Source of the DNA: JBBREP01 sp963716525
Lineage (GTDB): Bacteria; Actinomycetota; Acidimicrobiia; IMCC26256; PALSA-610
Length of the DNA stretch: 64,000 nucleotides
Reading direction: 5' to 3'
Assembly (NCBI GenBank): GCA_963716525.1
Contig: OY970315.1
Span: 2,976,001 to 3,040,000, forward strand
Each line of letters begins with the position of its first letter. Within the stretch, counting starts at the first letter, position 1. A program made the position numbers and the translations under genes. Below the pieces are notes generated by a model that saw only the letters and a program-made list of their open reading frames with translations, searched no databases and was not told the DNA's origin. Positions 9,137-18,012 of this stretch are shown here, one piece after another.

Positions 9137-9790
9137 TCAGCCGGCGCCGGCGGTCTTGCCGAGCCACGAGACCACCGTCGTGATCACCTCGGGGTGCGGG
9201 TGCACGAGGTCGATCCCGTGGGTGCTGCCGTCGACCACGACGACCTGGCTGTCGTGTCCGCCATGGGTGGCGGCCTGGTCGACGTTGCGACCGGCGATCG
9301 CCGCGGTATCGCCGTCACCCTTCGACGCGATCGCGAGCAACGGTTCCTTGATCGTGCGGTCGACCTCGGACGAGAACGTGACGACGGCGGCGGCGTGGAG
9401 GCTGCCGGCTGATTCGAGCGCGTGTTGCGCCCCGAGCGACGATCCCACGAGCACGACGCGCGTGGCGCCGTGGGCCTTCGCGTAGTCGACGATGGCGGCG
9501 ACGTCGGCCGACTTCGACGAGTCGTAGTCGTACGCGATGGTCCACGCGCCCGCCGTGGTGAGCGCCGGCATCAACGGATACCACGAGTCCTTGTGCGTGG
9601 TGAGCCCGTGGATCATCACCACCACCGTGGCGCGGCCCGCGCCCATCTCGACTGCCGCATGCCCGGCGATCGAGAGCTGCCGCGAACCCTTGGGCGCGCT
9701 CGCCGAGCTGCTCGAACAGCCGGCGAGGGCGCCGAGCAGCGCGATTGCCGCGAGCACTCGCACCGCTCGCATTACTTGCACCGCTCGCAC
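9137..9790 (-). CDS. Lipoprotein alpha/beta hydrolase
   Basis: 217 residues. The N-terminus is a lipoprotein signal with LAGC lipobox, cysteine near residue 25, so the protein is probably anchored outside the membrane. The rest is a compact alpha/beta hydrolase: oxyanion-side HGLTT, nucleophile elbow VGSSLGA, and a C-terminal histidine in DGSTHG. Two possible starts (9790 and 9772) both retain the signal. Likely an esterase or acyl hydrolase of unknown substrate. It lies downstream of the amidotransferase gene on the same strand and abuts the convergent SDR stop at 9136. Confidence 0.8.
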   Translation of the reverse strand: MRAVQVMRAVRVLAAIALLGALAGCSSSSASAPKGSRQLSIAGHAAVEMGAGRATVVVMIHGLTTHKDSWYPLMPALTTAGAWTIAYDYDSSKSADVAAIVDYAKAHGATRVVLVGSSLGAQHALESAGSLHAAAVVTFSSEVDRTIKEPLLAIASKGDGDTAAIAGRNVDQAATHGGHDSQVVVVDGSTHGIDLVHPHPEVITTVVSWLGKTAGAG

Positions 9791-9800
9791 GCCGGTCCGC

Positions 9801-10578
9801 TCACGACGGGATCGTCACCCGGCCGGCCTCGACGAGCGCGTCGAACAGATGCTGCTGCGCGGGGTCGTCCGCTGCGGTGTCCTCGGGGTGCCATTGCACG
9901 GCCAGCACGAACCCGGCCGAGGGCTCGGTGCACTCGAGCGCCTCCACGATCCCATCGGCGGCGCGCCCCACCACCTGGAGGCCGGCACCCACGCGGTCGA
10001 CGGCCTGATGATGGTGGCAGGAGCAGGCCGGCGTGGCCGTGCCCATGACCGCCGCGAGTCGCGACGACGGATCGAGGGTGACCGTGCGCATCTGCTCGCC
10101 GTTCGGCTGCCCGGGCCGGCCGTGCGGCTCGACGCCCGGCAGCTCGGGAATGTGCTGGTGCAGCGAGCCGCCGCACGCCACGTTGAGCACCTGGATGCCC
10201 CGGCAGATCGCGAGCAGTGGCCGCCGCGCCGCGAGCGCGGCGCGCACCAGCTCGAGCTCGAATGCATCGACGACGTCGTCGGTGCCGTACTCGTCGGAGT
10301 GCGACGACGCGCCGTAGCGCGCCGGTGCGACGTCGGGGCCGCCGGTGAGCACGATCGCGTCGAGGCGATCGACGAGCGCGCGCACGGCGACGGCCGGTTC
10401 GGTTCCTGTCGCGAGCCCAGGGTCGAGCACCACCGGCAGACCACCCGCCGCGCGCGACGTGCGAGAGATACTTCGCGCGCTCGCCCACACCGTCGGCGTG
10501 CCAGCCCGTGACGCGACCCGCGGCGAGACGGCGCGCGGTCACGCCGACGAGCGCCCCACGCGCGTGGTGGCTCACCAT
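9801..10578 (-). CDS. Class I glutamine amidotransferase-like hydrolase (PuuD-type), frameshifted near 10455
   Basis: The C-terminal frame (9801..10490) has VLTGGPDVAP, the nucleophile elbow AICRGIQVLNV with catalytic Cys, and QWHPED with the His-Glu pair. These are features of gamma-glutamyl-GABA hydrolase (PuuD) proteins. The expected N-terminus (GALVGVTARRL.. GVGERAKYLSHV) is in another frame starting at ATG 10578; the two join at a GCGCGCG run near 10455 if a base is corrected. The ATG at 10578 overlaps the stop of the glutamine-synthetase-like gene, so the two are translationally coupled. Together they fit gamma-glutamylation followed by hydrolysis in polyamine or amine catabolism, known for the PuuA/PuuD pair. 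Confidence 0.75.
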
Positions 10579-11954
10579 TGATCGAAGTTCCGGCGCCGTT
10601 CCCAGTCGGTGACGTGACGGTTGAAGCTCGCCCACTCCTGCCTCGCGGTGTTGACGAGGTGGAAGTGCACGTCGTCGCCGAAGGCATCGGCCGCGACCTT
10701 CGAGTGGTCGAACAGCTCGACGGCCTCGACGATGTTCCAGGGCACGCGCGGCACGTCGTCGGCGACGTAGGCGTTGCCGGCGAAGCGCTCACCGGGCGCG
10801 AGCGCCTGCTCGATGCCGTGCAACCCGGCCGCGATCGTGGCCGCGAACGAGAGGTACGGGTTCGCGTCGGCACCGGGGATCCGCGACTCCACCCGGAACG
10901 ACTCGCCGCGGCCCACGATGCGGAAGCCGCACGTGCGGTTGTCGTCGCCCCACACGAGCGCGGTCGGTGCCCACGACTCGGGCTGGTAGCGCTTGTAGGA
11001 GTTGACCGTGGGTGCGTGCATCCACGCGAGCTCCCGGCCGGTGGCGATGAGGCCGCCGAGCCAGCCGCTCGCGACGTTCGACTGGTGGTTCGGCGCGGCC
11101 GTGTCCCACATGAGCGAGCGCTTCCCGTCGGCGCTCCAGACGCTCGAGTGCACATGGCACGACGAGCCGACGCGATCGATCGCGTACTTGGCCATGAACG
11201 TGATCGCGTGGCCGTGCTGGTGCGCGATCTCCTTGGCCCCGTTCTTGTAGATCACGTGCCGGTCGGCCATCGTGACCGCGTCGGCGTACTCGAGGTTGAT
11301 CTCGTGCTGGCCGAGCTCGGCCTCGCCCTTGCTGAACTCCACCGGCACGCCCGCGCCGTCCATGCCGTTGCGGATGGCGCGGATGAGCGGCTCGTCGCGG
11401 CTCGTCTGCAGGATGTGATAGTCGAGCACCACGTTCGACATCGGCGTGAGGTCGCCGTAGCCCTTCGCCGCCGCCTCGTCGAGCGACTCGCGAAAGAGCA
11501 GGAACTCGAGCTCGGACGCCATCATCACGTCGTAGCCGAGTGCGCGGGCCCGCTCGACCTGGCGTTGCAGGATGCGGCGGGGCGATACCTCGATCGGGGC
11601 GCCGTCGTGCTCGTCGACGAGGTCGCACATCACCAGCGCGGTCGCGTCGAGCCACGGGATGTGGCGGATGGTGGCGAGATCGGGACGCAGCGCGAAGTCG
11701 CCGTAGCCCAGGTCCCAGTTCGCGAAGCGGTAGCCCGGCAGCACCGCCATGTCGGCGTCCACCGCGAGCAGGTAGTTGCAGGCGTGCAGCTCGCCCTCAC
11801 CGCGGCGCATCTGCCGGAGCCAGTAGTGGCCGGTGACCCGCTTGCCCATGAGGCGGCCCTGCAGGTCGGGGAACACGACGAGGATCGTGTCGATCCGCCC
11901 CATCTCGATCTGGTCGGCGAGCTCGGCCGCGCCCATCATCCCCGGCACCGACAT
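10572..11954 (-). CDS. Glutamine-synthetase-family ligase (gamma-glutamylpolyamine/amine synthetase type)
   Basis: 460 residues from ATG 11954; an in-frame ATG at 11975 lies inside a perfect hairpin and is less likely. The start at 11954 follows a TAAGCT box by eight bases. GS catalytic-domain motifs: metal-ligand glutamates in ASELEFLLF and KGEAELGQHEINLEYADA, ATP-site SCHVHSSVWS, and the arginine region NRTCGFRIVGRGESFRVESRIPGADANPY. The lack of the classical adenylylation loop and the adjacent PuuD-type hydrolase suggest a PuuA/GlnA3-like enzyme that gamma-glutamylates amines rather than ammonia-assimilating GlnA. That choice is inference. Confidence 0.85.
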   Translation of the reverse strand: MSVPGMMGAAELADQIEMGRIDTILVVFPDLQGRLMGKRVTGHYWLRQMRRGEGELHACNYLLAVDADMAVLPGYRFANWDLGYGDFALRPDLATIRHIPWLDATALVMCDLVDEHDGAPIEVSPRRILQRQVERARALGYDVMMASELEFLLFRESLDEAAAKGYGDLTPMSNVVLDYHILQTSRDEPLIRAIRNGMDGAGVPVEFSKGEAELGQHEINLEYADAVTMADRHVIYKNGAKEIAHQHGHAITFMAKYAIDRVGSSCHVHSSVWSADGKRSLMWDTAAPNHQSNVASGWLGGLIATGRELAWMHAPTVNSYKRYQPESWAPTALVWGDDNRTCGFRIVGRGESFRVESRIPGADANPYLSFAATIAAGLHGIEQALAPGERFAGNAYVADDVPRVPWNIVEAVELFDHSKVAADAFGDDVHFHLVNTARQEWASFNRHVTDWERRRNFDQW

Positions 11955-11962
11955 CGGCGGCG

Positions 11963-11968
11963 AGCTTA
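11963..11968 (-). promoter_or_regulatory. -10 box TAAGCT of the glutamine-synthetase-like gene
   Basis: Read on the minus strand, TAAGCT is eight bases before ATG 11954 and directly touches the inner end of the 19-bp inverted repeat at 11969-12020. The repeat therefore covers the -35 region. Confidence 0.5.
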
Positions 11969-12020
11969 CGCACATGCGTCGTTTGGGACCGCTATACGGT
12001 ACCCAAACGACGCATGTGCG
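11969..12020. promoter_or_regulatory. Perfect 19-bp inverted repeat with nested palindrome (operator or terminator hairpin)
   Basis: The arm 11969-11987 (CGCACATGCGTCGTTTGGG) is the exact reverse complement of 12002-12020. The 14-base loop contains a second inverted pair, ACCG/CGGT around CTATA. It lies between the SDR stop (12039) and the glutamine-synthetase-like start (11954), both on the minus strand, and abuts the latter's -10 box. No U-run follows on either strand. It could be a dyad operator for that gene, a hairpin terminator of the upstream SDR, or both. Confidence 0.75.
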
Positions 12021-12038
12021 GGTTGTGGGGCGTTGCGT

Positions 12039-12806
12039 TCACTCGGGGGTGACGTACGCGGCGGTGATGCCGCCGTCGACCACGAGCGAGGAACCGGTGA
12101 CGTAGCTCGACTCGTCGGACGCGAGGAACAGCGCAGCCTCGACGATCTCCTCGGGCCGCGCGAGCCGGCCCATCGGGATGTGCACGAGGCGGCGGGCCTT
12201 GCGGGCCGGATCGGACATCAGCTCCGCGAGCAACGGCGTGTCGACGGGGCCGGGGCAGAGTGCATTGGCCCGGATGCCCCGCCGCGCCCACTCGACGGCG
12301 ATCTCCCGCGTCATCGACAGCACTCCGCCCTTGCTCGACGTGTACGCGATCTGTGCGGTGGCCGCGCCCACGAGCGCGACGAACGACGCGACGTTGATGA
12401 TCGATCCGCCGCCCGACTGGACCATGGCCGGGATAGCGGCCTTGCAGCCGAGCCATACGCCCTTCAGGTTGATGTCGATGACGCGCTCCCACGTGGCCTC
12501 GGGCGTGTCGAGCACACCGCCGTCGTCGGCAGGAAACACCCCGGCGTTGTTGTAGAGCACGTGGAGCCCGCCGAAGGTCTGCACCGTGCGGGCCACCATC
12601 GTGTCGCAGTCGGCCGCGCGCGAGACGTCGGCGGGCACGAAGAAGGCCCGGTCGCCGAGCTCGGCCGCGGCCGCGGCGCCGGCGTCGGCGTTGGCGTCCA
12701 CCACGACGATGCGCGCGCCCTCGTCCGCGAAGCGCCGCGCGGCGACGCGGCCCATGCCGCTGCCGCCGCCGGTGATCAGCGCCACCTTGCCGTCGAGCCG
12801 GCCCAT
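12039..12806 (-). CDS. Short-chain dehydrogenase/reductase
   Basis: 255 residues from ATG 12806, which overlaps the stop of the upstream membrane-protein gene as ATGA; longer frames to 13217 are spurious. Classical SDR: TGGGSGMG at residue 12, NNAG near residue 87, catalytic Ser in INVASF, YTSSK as Tyr/Lys, and CPGPVDTPL after it. Typical of NAD-dependent secondary alcohol dehydrogenases of the glucose/BKR type. Coupling to the preceding transmembrane protein is by overlap only; no functional link is obvious. Confidence 0.86.
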   Translation of the reverse strand: MGRLDGKVALITGGGSGMGRVAARRFADEGARIVVVDANADAGAAAAAELGDRAFFVPADVSRAADCDTMVARTVQTFGGLHVLYNNAGVFPADDGGVLDTPEATWERVIDINLKGVWLGCKAAIPAMVQSGGGSIINVASFVALVGAATAQIAYTSSKGGVLSMTREIAVEWARRGIRANALCPGPVDTPLLAELMSDPARKARRLVHIPMGRLARPEEIVEAALFLASDESSYVTGSSLVVDGGITAAYVTPE

Positions 12807-13543
12807 CAGTTGCTCGCTGTATCGGACTTCGGATACTGGCGGATGGTGTCGAGCGTCTCCGCCTGCAGGTTCTCGGTGAGGCACTGGTTGAGGTCGTGCG
12901 TGCGCGAGTACTGGTTCATCCGGTCGGTGATGGGAGCGCCGCTCGGGTCGACCGGGACGACGAAGTCGACGTGCTTCGACGTGGTACGCAGGCCGTGCAC
13001 GTAATCGGCGCGCCGGGCGAGCACCGCCCGCCAGTCGGCGGCCCAGTCGCGCAGCGCGATGCGCCCGTCGCGGTTCGTTGGTTGCACGCGGCCGAACTTG
13101 GCGGTCATCGCGTCGAACACGGTGTTCTCCTCGAGCACGCGGGTCGCGAGCTGGGCCCGGGTGGTGCCGTGCGCCAGCGGTGGCATTGCCGTGAGCGTGT
13201 GGAACGCGGTGTCGCATGCCGTGGCCACGACGGCATGGGAGTGCGCGTCGAGCGGCTCCTCGGTGGTGGGCGCGAAGGCGTCGTAGACCGCCGTGCCCAC
13301 GCCGAGCAGCGTGAGGAGCAGCACGATGAGCAGCGGGATGCGGTTTCGCCAGCGGTGGCGGCGGGCGCCGTCCGAACCGTCCGGGTCGCCGCCGTATCCG
13401 GGCGGTTCGTGGTCGGGCGGTGCGCCGTCGCCGTCGCCGGGGCCGGGCGCGGCGCCCGTGCGTTGTCCGGTGCGTTGTCCGGTGCGTTGCCCGGTGCGTT
13501 GCCCGGTGCGTTGCCCGATGGGTTGCGTGGCGTCGACTCCCAT
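12806..13543 (-). CDS. Single-pass membrane protein with N-terminal GQRT repeats
   Basis: 245 residues, family not recognised. Residues 10-29 are five GQRT tetrapeptides, encoded by 12-bp direct repeats. A proline/glycine-rich cytoplasmic stretch follows, then one membrane segment (residues about 70-92, IPLLIVLLLTLLGVGTAVYD). The extracytoplasmic domain of about 150 residues has two cysteines (ATACDTAF and NQCLTEN) that could form a disulfide. A TAGCGT box lies ten bases upstream of the ATG. The stop overlaps the SDR start at 12806. Confidence 0.7.
   Translation of the reverse strand: MGVDATQPIGQRTGQRTGQRTGQRTGQRTGAAPGPGDGDGAPPDHEPPGYGGDPDGSDGARRHRWRNRIPLLIVLLLTLLGVGTAVYDAFAPTTEEPLDAHSHAVVATACDTAFHTLTAMPPLAHGTTRAQLATRVLEENTVFDAMTAKFGRVQPTNRDGRIALRDWAADWRAVLARRADYVHGLRTTSKHVDFVVPVDPSGAPITDRMNQYSRTHDLNQCLTENLQAETLDTIRQYPKSDTASN
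13455..13526. repeat. 12-bp direct repeats, six copies, in frame
   Basis: Units begin at 13455, 13467, 13479, 13491, 13503 and 13515. The consensus is CCGGTGCGTTGC; the outermost copies diverge. On the minus strand they encode the GQRT repeats of the membrane protein. Confidence 0.92.
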
Positions 13544-13593
13544 GGCGCGCGCGACGCTACGGGATCGCCGGCCCCGCCCTCACAACGGTCCCG

Positions 13594-13959
13594 TCACAAC
13601 AGGCGGTAGATCGGGTTCAGCATCTGCGCATGGCCGCGGCGGTCGCCGATCACGCCTTCGACGACGAGCCGCCGGCCGGGCTCCACGCCGCCGATGTGAC
13701 GACGGCCGAGGAACGTCACCACGAGCTGGCCGCTGTCGTCGACGATCGTGGCGTCGAGGGTCGGCACACCGGCACGGGGCTGGACGCGCACCGACGTGAT
13801 GCGGCCCGAGACGATCACCGGGGTCCGTAGCGGCGCCTCGGCAATCGGCATGGCCTGGTCCGCCACGGGTCGCACCGGGTTCGTCGCCGCGAGGGTCTCC
13901 TCGGTGTGGGGCCACGCCGGTGCGGGCCCGCGGTCATGGCGGCGCTGGAGGAACGTCAT
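13594..13959 (-). CDS. Small OB-fold protein
   Basis: 121 residues from ATG 13959, overlapping the permease stop as ATGA. The central 70 residues (PVIVSGRITSVRVQP... through GRRLVVEGVIGDRRG) have the strand pattern of an OB-fold nucleic-acid/anticodon-type domain, like small OB proteins found next to potassium permeases in actinobacteria. No catalytic motif is visible. Coupled translation to the KimA-like permease suggests an accessory or regulatory role in the same transport function. Longer frames reaching 14541 are out of frame with the permease and spurious. Confidence 0.78.
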   Translation of the reverse strand: MTFLQRRHDRGPAPAWPHTEETLAATNPVRPVADQAMPIAEAPLRTPVIVSGRITSVRVQPRAGVPTLDATIVDDSGQLVVTFLGRRHIGGVEPGRRLVVEGVIGDRRGHAQMLNPIYRLL

Positions 13960-16025
13960 GCGTGCACCTCGGTCCCGGTCTCGCTCGCGGCGGCGCCGGT
14001 GACCGTGCGCCGCGCGCCGAGCTGGTAGGGCACGATCGTGACGTTCGCATGCGGCAGGCCGGACAGCGCCTCGACGATCCGCTTCGACGTGCTGTCGTGC
14101 AGCAGTTGGTGCCAGCGCCGCCGGTACTGGCGTTGCGGTACGAGCACGCTCACCTCGGTGTCGCCGTCGGCGAGCTCCTGGGCGACGATCTCGGCGACGC
14201 TGCGTGTGATCCGCCGGTCGGCACACTCGACGATCTCGAGCGGGACGCGCGAGAGGCCGAGGCGGGTCCACTCCTGCGCGAGCTCGTCGGCCGCCTGCAT
14301 GTCGACGGCCGCATGCACCGCGCGCAGCTCGTCGGGTACGAGCGCCCGCGCGTACTGGATCGCCCGCGCCGCGCTGTTGTCGAGCTTGTCCACTGCAACG
14401 AGCACGACGTGGCGGCGCAGCACCGGCGCGGCGGCCGCGGCCCGGGCCTCGTGCTCGAGCTCCTGGGCCTCGGCCTCGTACTGACGGTTGAGCCGGACGA
14501 GCAGGAACACCAGGATCGGCACGATCAGGATGATCGCCCATGCTCCCTGCGCGAACTTCGTGATCGCGAGCACGACGTCGACCACGAGCGAGAGGAACGC
14601 CCCGAAGCCGTTGATGAACATCCCTCGCCGCCAGTGCGGTTCACGCTTGGTCCAGTGGTGCTTCGCCATGCCGGACTGCGACATCGTGAAGCTCGTGAAC
14701 ACGCCGATCGCGTAGAGGGGGATCAACCGGTCGACCTTGGCACCGGTGATCACCACGAGCAGGGCCGACGCGGCGGCCAACGCGATGATCCCGTTCGAGA
14801 ACACGAGCCGGTGGCCGCGCGTGGTGAGCTGCTTCGGCATGAAGTTGTCGCCGGCGTGGAAGTTCGCGAGGCGGGGGAAGTCGGCGAAGCTCGTGTTCGC
14901 GGCAAGGATCAGGATGAGCATCGTGCCCGCTTGCAGCAGGTAGAAGAACGTGTGCCCGAGCGGCGACGCGCCGAACACGGCCTTACCGATCTGCGAGATC
15001 ACCGTCGGCGTGCCCGACTCGTACGGCACCGGGTGGGTCCTCGTCGCGATCCACGACAACCCGAGGAACAGTGCGCCGAGCGTGCTGCCCATGATCACGA
15101 GCGTGCGGCGCGCGTTCACCCACTCGGGCTTGCGGAACGCGGAGACACCGTTGGAGATGGCCTCGACGCCGGTGACGGCGGCACCACCCGATGCGAAGGC
15201 ACGGAGCACGATGAAGAGCGACGCGCCGGCGAACAGGCCCGAGCCGCCCTTGCCGAACTTCACCATGCCGTCCTTGTGCACGAACGGTGCCGCGTGCAAT
15301 CCGCCGGTGAAGCCCTTGGCCGCCGCTACTGCGAGCAGCGCGACCATGATCGCGAGGAAGAAGTAGGTGGGGATCGCAAAGATCTTCCCCGACTCGCGCA
15401 CGCCGCGCAGGTTGCCCACCGCGATGATCAGGATGCACAGGAGCGACAGCGCGACCGACCATGGCGCGAGCGCCGGCGCCGCAGAGGCGAGTGCCGCGAT
15501 GCCCGCGGCCACCGACACCGACACGGTGAGCACGTAGTCGGTGAGCAGCGCGACGCCGGCCACCTGGGCGGGGAGCAGCCCGAAGTTGTCGCGCGTCACC
15601 ATGTACGCGCCGCCGGCCGTCGGGTACTCCTTGATCGTCTCGCGGTACGAGAGGATCAAGAAGAACAGCACCACGAGCAGGGCCACCGTGAGGGGCAGCA
15701 CGAGCGACGCGAAGGCGGCGAAGCCCACGTAGGGGATGAGGTGGGTGAGGATCTCCTCGGTGGCGTACGCCGACGAGGAGAGGTTGTCCGACGCGAACAC
15801 CGCGAGCGCGGTGGGCACACCGAGGCGCTCGTGTTCGAGTTGGTCGGTGGTGAGCGCCGGGCCGAGCACCCTGCGCTTGATCCGGTACGAGCGGGCCTCG
15901 GGGAGTGCAACCCCGGTTCGCCGGGCGGTCAAGGCCGCCCCGGGGTGCGGCGCGGCCACGCCGCCGGTGCCCGTGGCGCCGGTGCCCGCGCCGCCACCCG
16001 CGGCGGTCGTGTCGGTGGAGGTCAT
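13956..16025 (-). CDS. APC-superfamily permease, KimA-like potassium transporter
   Basis: 689 residues. Twelve hydrophobic segments occupy residues about 60-500, starting after VFASDNLSSSAYATEE, the stretch conserved in KimA/KUP-like APC transporters. A cytosolic C-terminal domain follows from residue about 535 (HVVLVAVDKLDNSAARAIQYAR), resembling a universal-stress-protein fold. B. subtilis KimA, a high-affinity K+/H+ importer, has this architecture. It is divergent from a KdpD/KdpE-like two-component pair, which supports potassium as substrate. The N-terminal 35 residues are low-complexity Gly/Ala/Thr. An amino-acid permease role is the alternative. Confidence 0.8.
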   Translation of the reverse strand: MTSTDTTAAGGGAGTGATGTGGVAAPHPGAALTARRTGVALPEARSYRIKRRVLGPALTTDQLEHERLGVPTALAVFASDNLSSSAYATEEILTHLIPYVGFAAFASLVLPLTVALLVVLFFLILSYRETIKEYPTAGGAYMVTRDNFGLLPAQVAGVALLTDYVLTVSVSVAAGIAALASAAPALAPWSVALSLLCILIIAVGNLRGVRESGKIFAIPTYFFLAIMVALLAVAAAKGFTGGLHAAPFVHKDGMVKFGKGGSGLFAGASLFIVLRAFASGGAAVTGVEAISNGVSAFRKPEWVNARRTLVIMGSTLGALFLGLSWIATRTHPVPYESGTPTVISQIGKAVFGASPLGHTFFYLLQAGTMLILILAANTSFADFPRLANFHAGDNFMPKQLTTRGHRLVFSNGIIALAAASALLVVITGAKVDRLIPLYAIGVFTSFTMSQSGMAKHHWTKREPHWRRGMFINGFGAFLSLVVDVVLAITKFAQGAWAIILIVPILVFLLVRLNRQYEAEAQELEHEARAAAAAPVLRRHVVLVAVDKLDNSAARAIQYARALVPDELRAVHAAVDMQAADELAQEWTRLGLSRVPLEIVECADRRITRSVAEIVAQELADGDTEVSVLVPQRQYRRRWHQLLHDSTSKRIVEALSGLPHANVTIVPYQLGARRTVTGAAASETGTEVHA

Positions 16026-16124
16026 CGCCGCCCATGCAAGACGCCCGATCGTTGGGGTGGCGCAAGGAACCGGGCTCTCGCCGTAAAGAACTCGTCAAGA
16101 GCGCGGTTGGGCCAGACTTCCCTG

Positions 16125-17247
16125 GTGCACCTGCTCGACCGGCTCGCCGACCTCCCGTTCCTGGTGCGGCTGCTGCTCGTGGCCGGCGCCGTAGGGGCGG
16201 CCGCGGGCATCGGCATGGGCACCGACGCCGACGTGGAGCAGGCGTCGCTGGTGTTGCTCGTGGCGGTGGTGTGCTGCGCGTTGCTGGGGCGCTCGTGGGG
16301 CCTGCTCGGCGCGGTCCTCGCCGCGGCGGTGCTGAACCTCGCGTTCACGCCGCCGCACTGGACCCTCCGGGTCGGCAACGGCGACGACACCATCGCCCTG
16401 ATCGCGTTCGGGCTCGTCGCGGCCACGGTCGGTGCCGTGGTCGCGAGGGTGACCGACCTGCGGATCGACGCCGAGCGCCGTGCCGTCGAGGCCGACATCG
16501 CCGCGCGCGAGCGATACGAGCTGGAACGGGCCGCCGAGGCCGCGCAGGCCGCGGCCGAGCTCTCGCGCACCCGCGCCGGGCTGCTCTCGGCCGTGTCGCA
16601 CAACCTGCGCACGCCGCTGGCGGCGATCCAGGCGTCGTCGAGCGCGCTCCTCAGTTCCGGCGACTCGATCACCGACGACGAGCGGCGGGAGCTCACCGAA
16701 GCCGTGCACGACGAGTCGATGCGGCTCGCGAACCTCCGTCGCCAAGCTGCTCGACCTCGGCCGCATCCGCGCCGGTGGCCTCGAGCTCGCGCCCCAGTCG
16801 GTCGACGTCGCGGGGATGCTCCAGGCCGCGGTCCACCGGCTCGCGCCGCTGCTCGGCGACCGCCACGTCGCGATCGACGTCCCGGAGCAGCTCGACGAGG
16901 TGGTGCTCGACCCCACGGCCTTCGACCAGGTGCTCACGAACCTGCTCGAGAACGCGATCCGCTACACGCCGGCCGGTTCCCCGATCGAGCTCGCCGCCAC
17001 GCAGACGCGCGGCGTGGTGGAGTTCCGCATCATCGACCACGGCCCGGGCGTCCCGGCCGAGGAGCAGGCGAAGGCGTTCGACGAGTTCTACCGGGCGAGT
17101 GCGCGGCCGGAGTCGGAGGGCACCGGTCTCGGCCTGGCGATCGCCAAAGCGGTCGTGCTCGCGCACGGCGGGCGCATCTGGGTGGAGGACACCGAAGGCG
17201 GCGGGGCCGCGTTCGTCGTGCGCCTGCCGAGGGGACATGAGTACTGA
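16125..17247 (+). CDS. KdpD-like sensor histidine kinase (DUF4118 membrane domain), frameshifted at about 16734
   Basis: Starts at GTG 16125. Residues 1-110 hold four membrane segments of the DUF4118 type found in KdpD (AVLAAAVLNLAFTPPHWT is characteristic). A coiled linker follows, then the H-box LLSAVSHNLRTPLAAI with the phospho-accepting His. After MRLANL the frame breaks: one extra C in AACCTCCGTCGCC near 16734. The next frame continues VAKLLDLGRIRAGG, with N-box LLENAIRYT, G1 DHGPGVP and G2 GTGLGLAI, ending at 17247. The N-terminal KdpD and Usp domains of enteric KdpD are absent, as in several actinobacterial forms. The response regulator start overlaps the stop by eleven bases. Confidence 0.8.
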
Positions 17248-17938
17248 GCCGCACCGTGCCGTGGTCGCCGTCGTCGAGGACGACACCGCGCTGCGGCGCG
17301 CGCTGCGCACCTCGCTGCGGGCACGCGGCTTCGATGTGCAGGAGCTCGCGACGGGGGAGGGCGCGATCGTGCTCGCGGCCGACGGTGTGCCCGAGGTGAT
17401 CCTGCTCGACCTCGGCCTTCCCGACATCGACGGCATCGAAGTGATCACCCGCGTGCGGGAGTTCAGCGCCGTCCCTGTGATCGTGCTCACCGCGCGCGAC
17501 CGCCAGGGCGACAAGGTGCGCGCCCTCGATGCCGGCGCGGACGACTACGTGACGAAGCCGTTCGACACCGAGGAGCTCGTCGCGCGAGTGCGCGCGGTAC
17601 TGCGCCGCGCACCCACGGGCCCGCCCACGGTGACGAAGGTGCGCAGCGGCGGCGTGGAGATCGACCTCGCGTTGCGGTCGGTCACCGTCGACGACCACGT
17701 CGTGCGGCTGACACGAACCGAATGGCTGTTGCTCGAGCAGCTCGTGACGAACCCGGGCAAGCTCCTCACCCACTCCGAGCTGCTGCGCCGCGTGTGGGGC
17801 ACCGGCTACGGCACCGAGCACGAGTACCTGCGCGTGTACGTGGGGCAACTCCGCAAGAAGCTCGGCGACGCCGCCAGCGCGCCGCGGCTCGATCCTTACC
17901 GAACCCGGCATCGGCTACCGGTGGATCGGTGACTCTTG
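17237..17938 (+). CDS. KdpE-like response regulator, OmpR family, frameshifted in last codons
   Basis: ATG 17237 overlaps the kinase stop. Receiver domain: VVEDD acidic pocket, phospho-Asp in LLDLGLPD, and TKPFD lysine. The C-terminal winged helix has LTRTEWLLLEQL and the tail GTEHEYLRVYVGQLRKKLGD. The open frame ends at 17932 with RLDPYRTRHRLPVDR. Deleting one G near 17889 gives the family-typical ending LTEPGIGYRWIGD and a stop at 17938, so the given sequence probably carries a one-base insertion. Expected to control the divergent KimA-like permease in response to potassium or turgor. Confidence 0.85.
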
Positions 17939-18012
17939 AGCGGCGGGTGACCGCGGCGTGCTAAGCATCGTGACGCGCGCGCGGCGGCGCGCGCCGTGGC
18001 GGGGGAGACGAC

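Noticed and set aside
13920..17240. Very long plus-strand open frame (over 1000 codons) opposite the KimA-like gene
   Set aside because: Most of it is antisense shadow in high-GC DNA with Arg/Ala/Glu/His-rich composition; only its 3' part (from 16125) is the true histidine kinase.
16700..17938. Programmed frameshifting in the two-component genes
   Set aside because: No slippery sequence plus structure conserved between sites; extra single bases at unrelated contexts fit consensus errors better.
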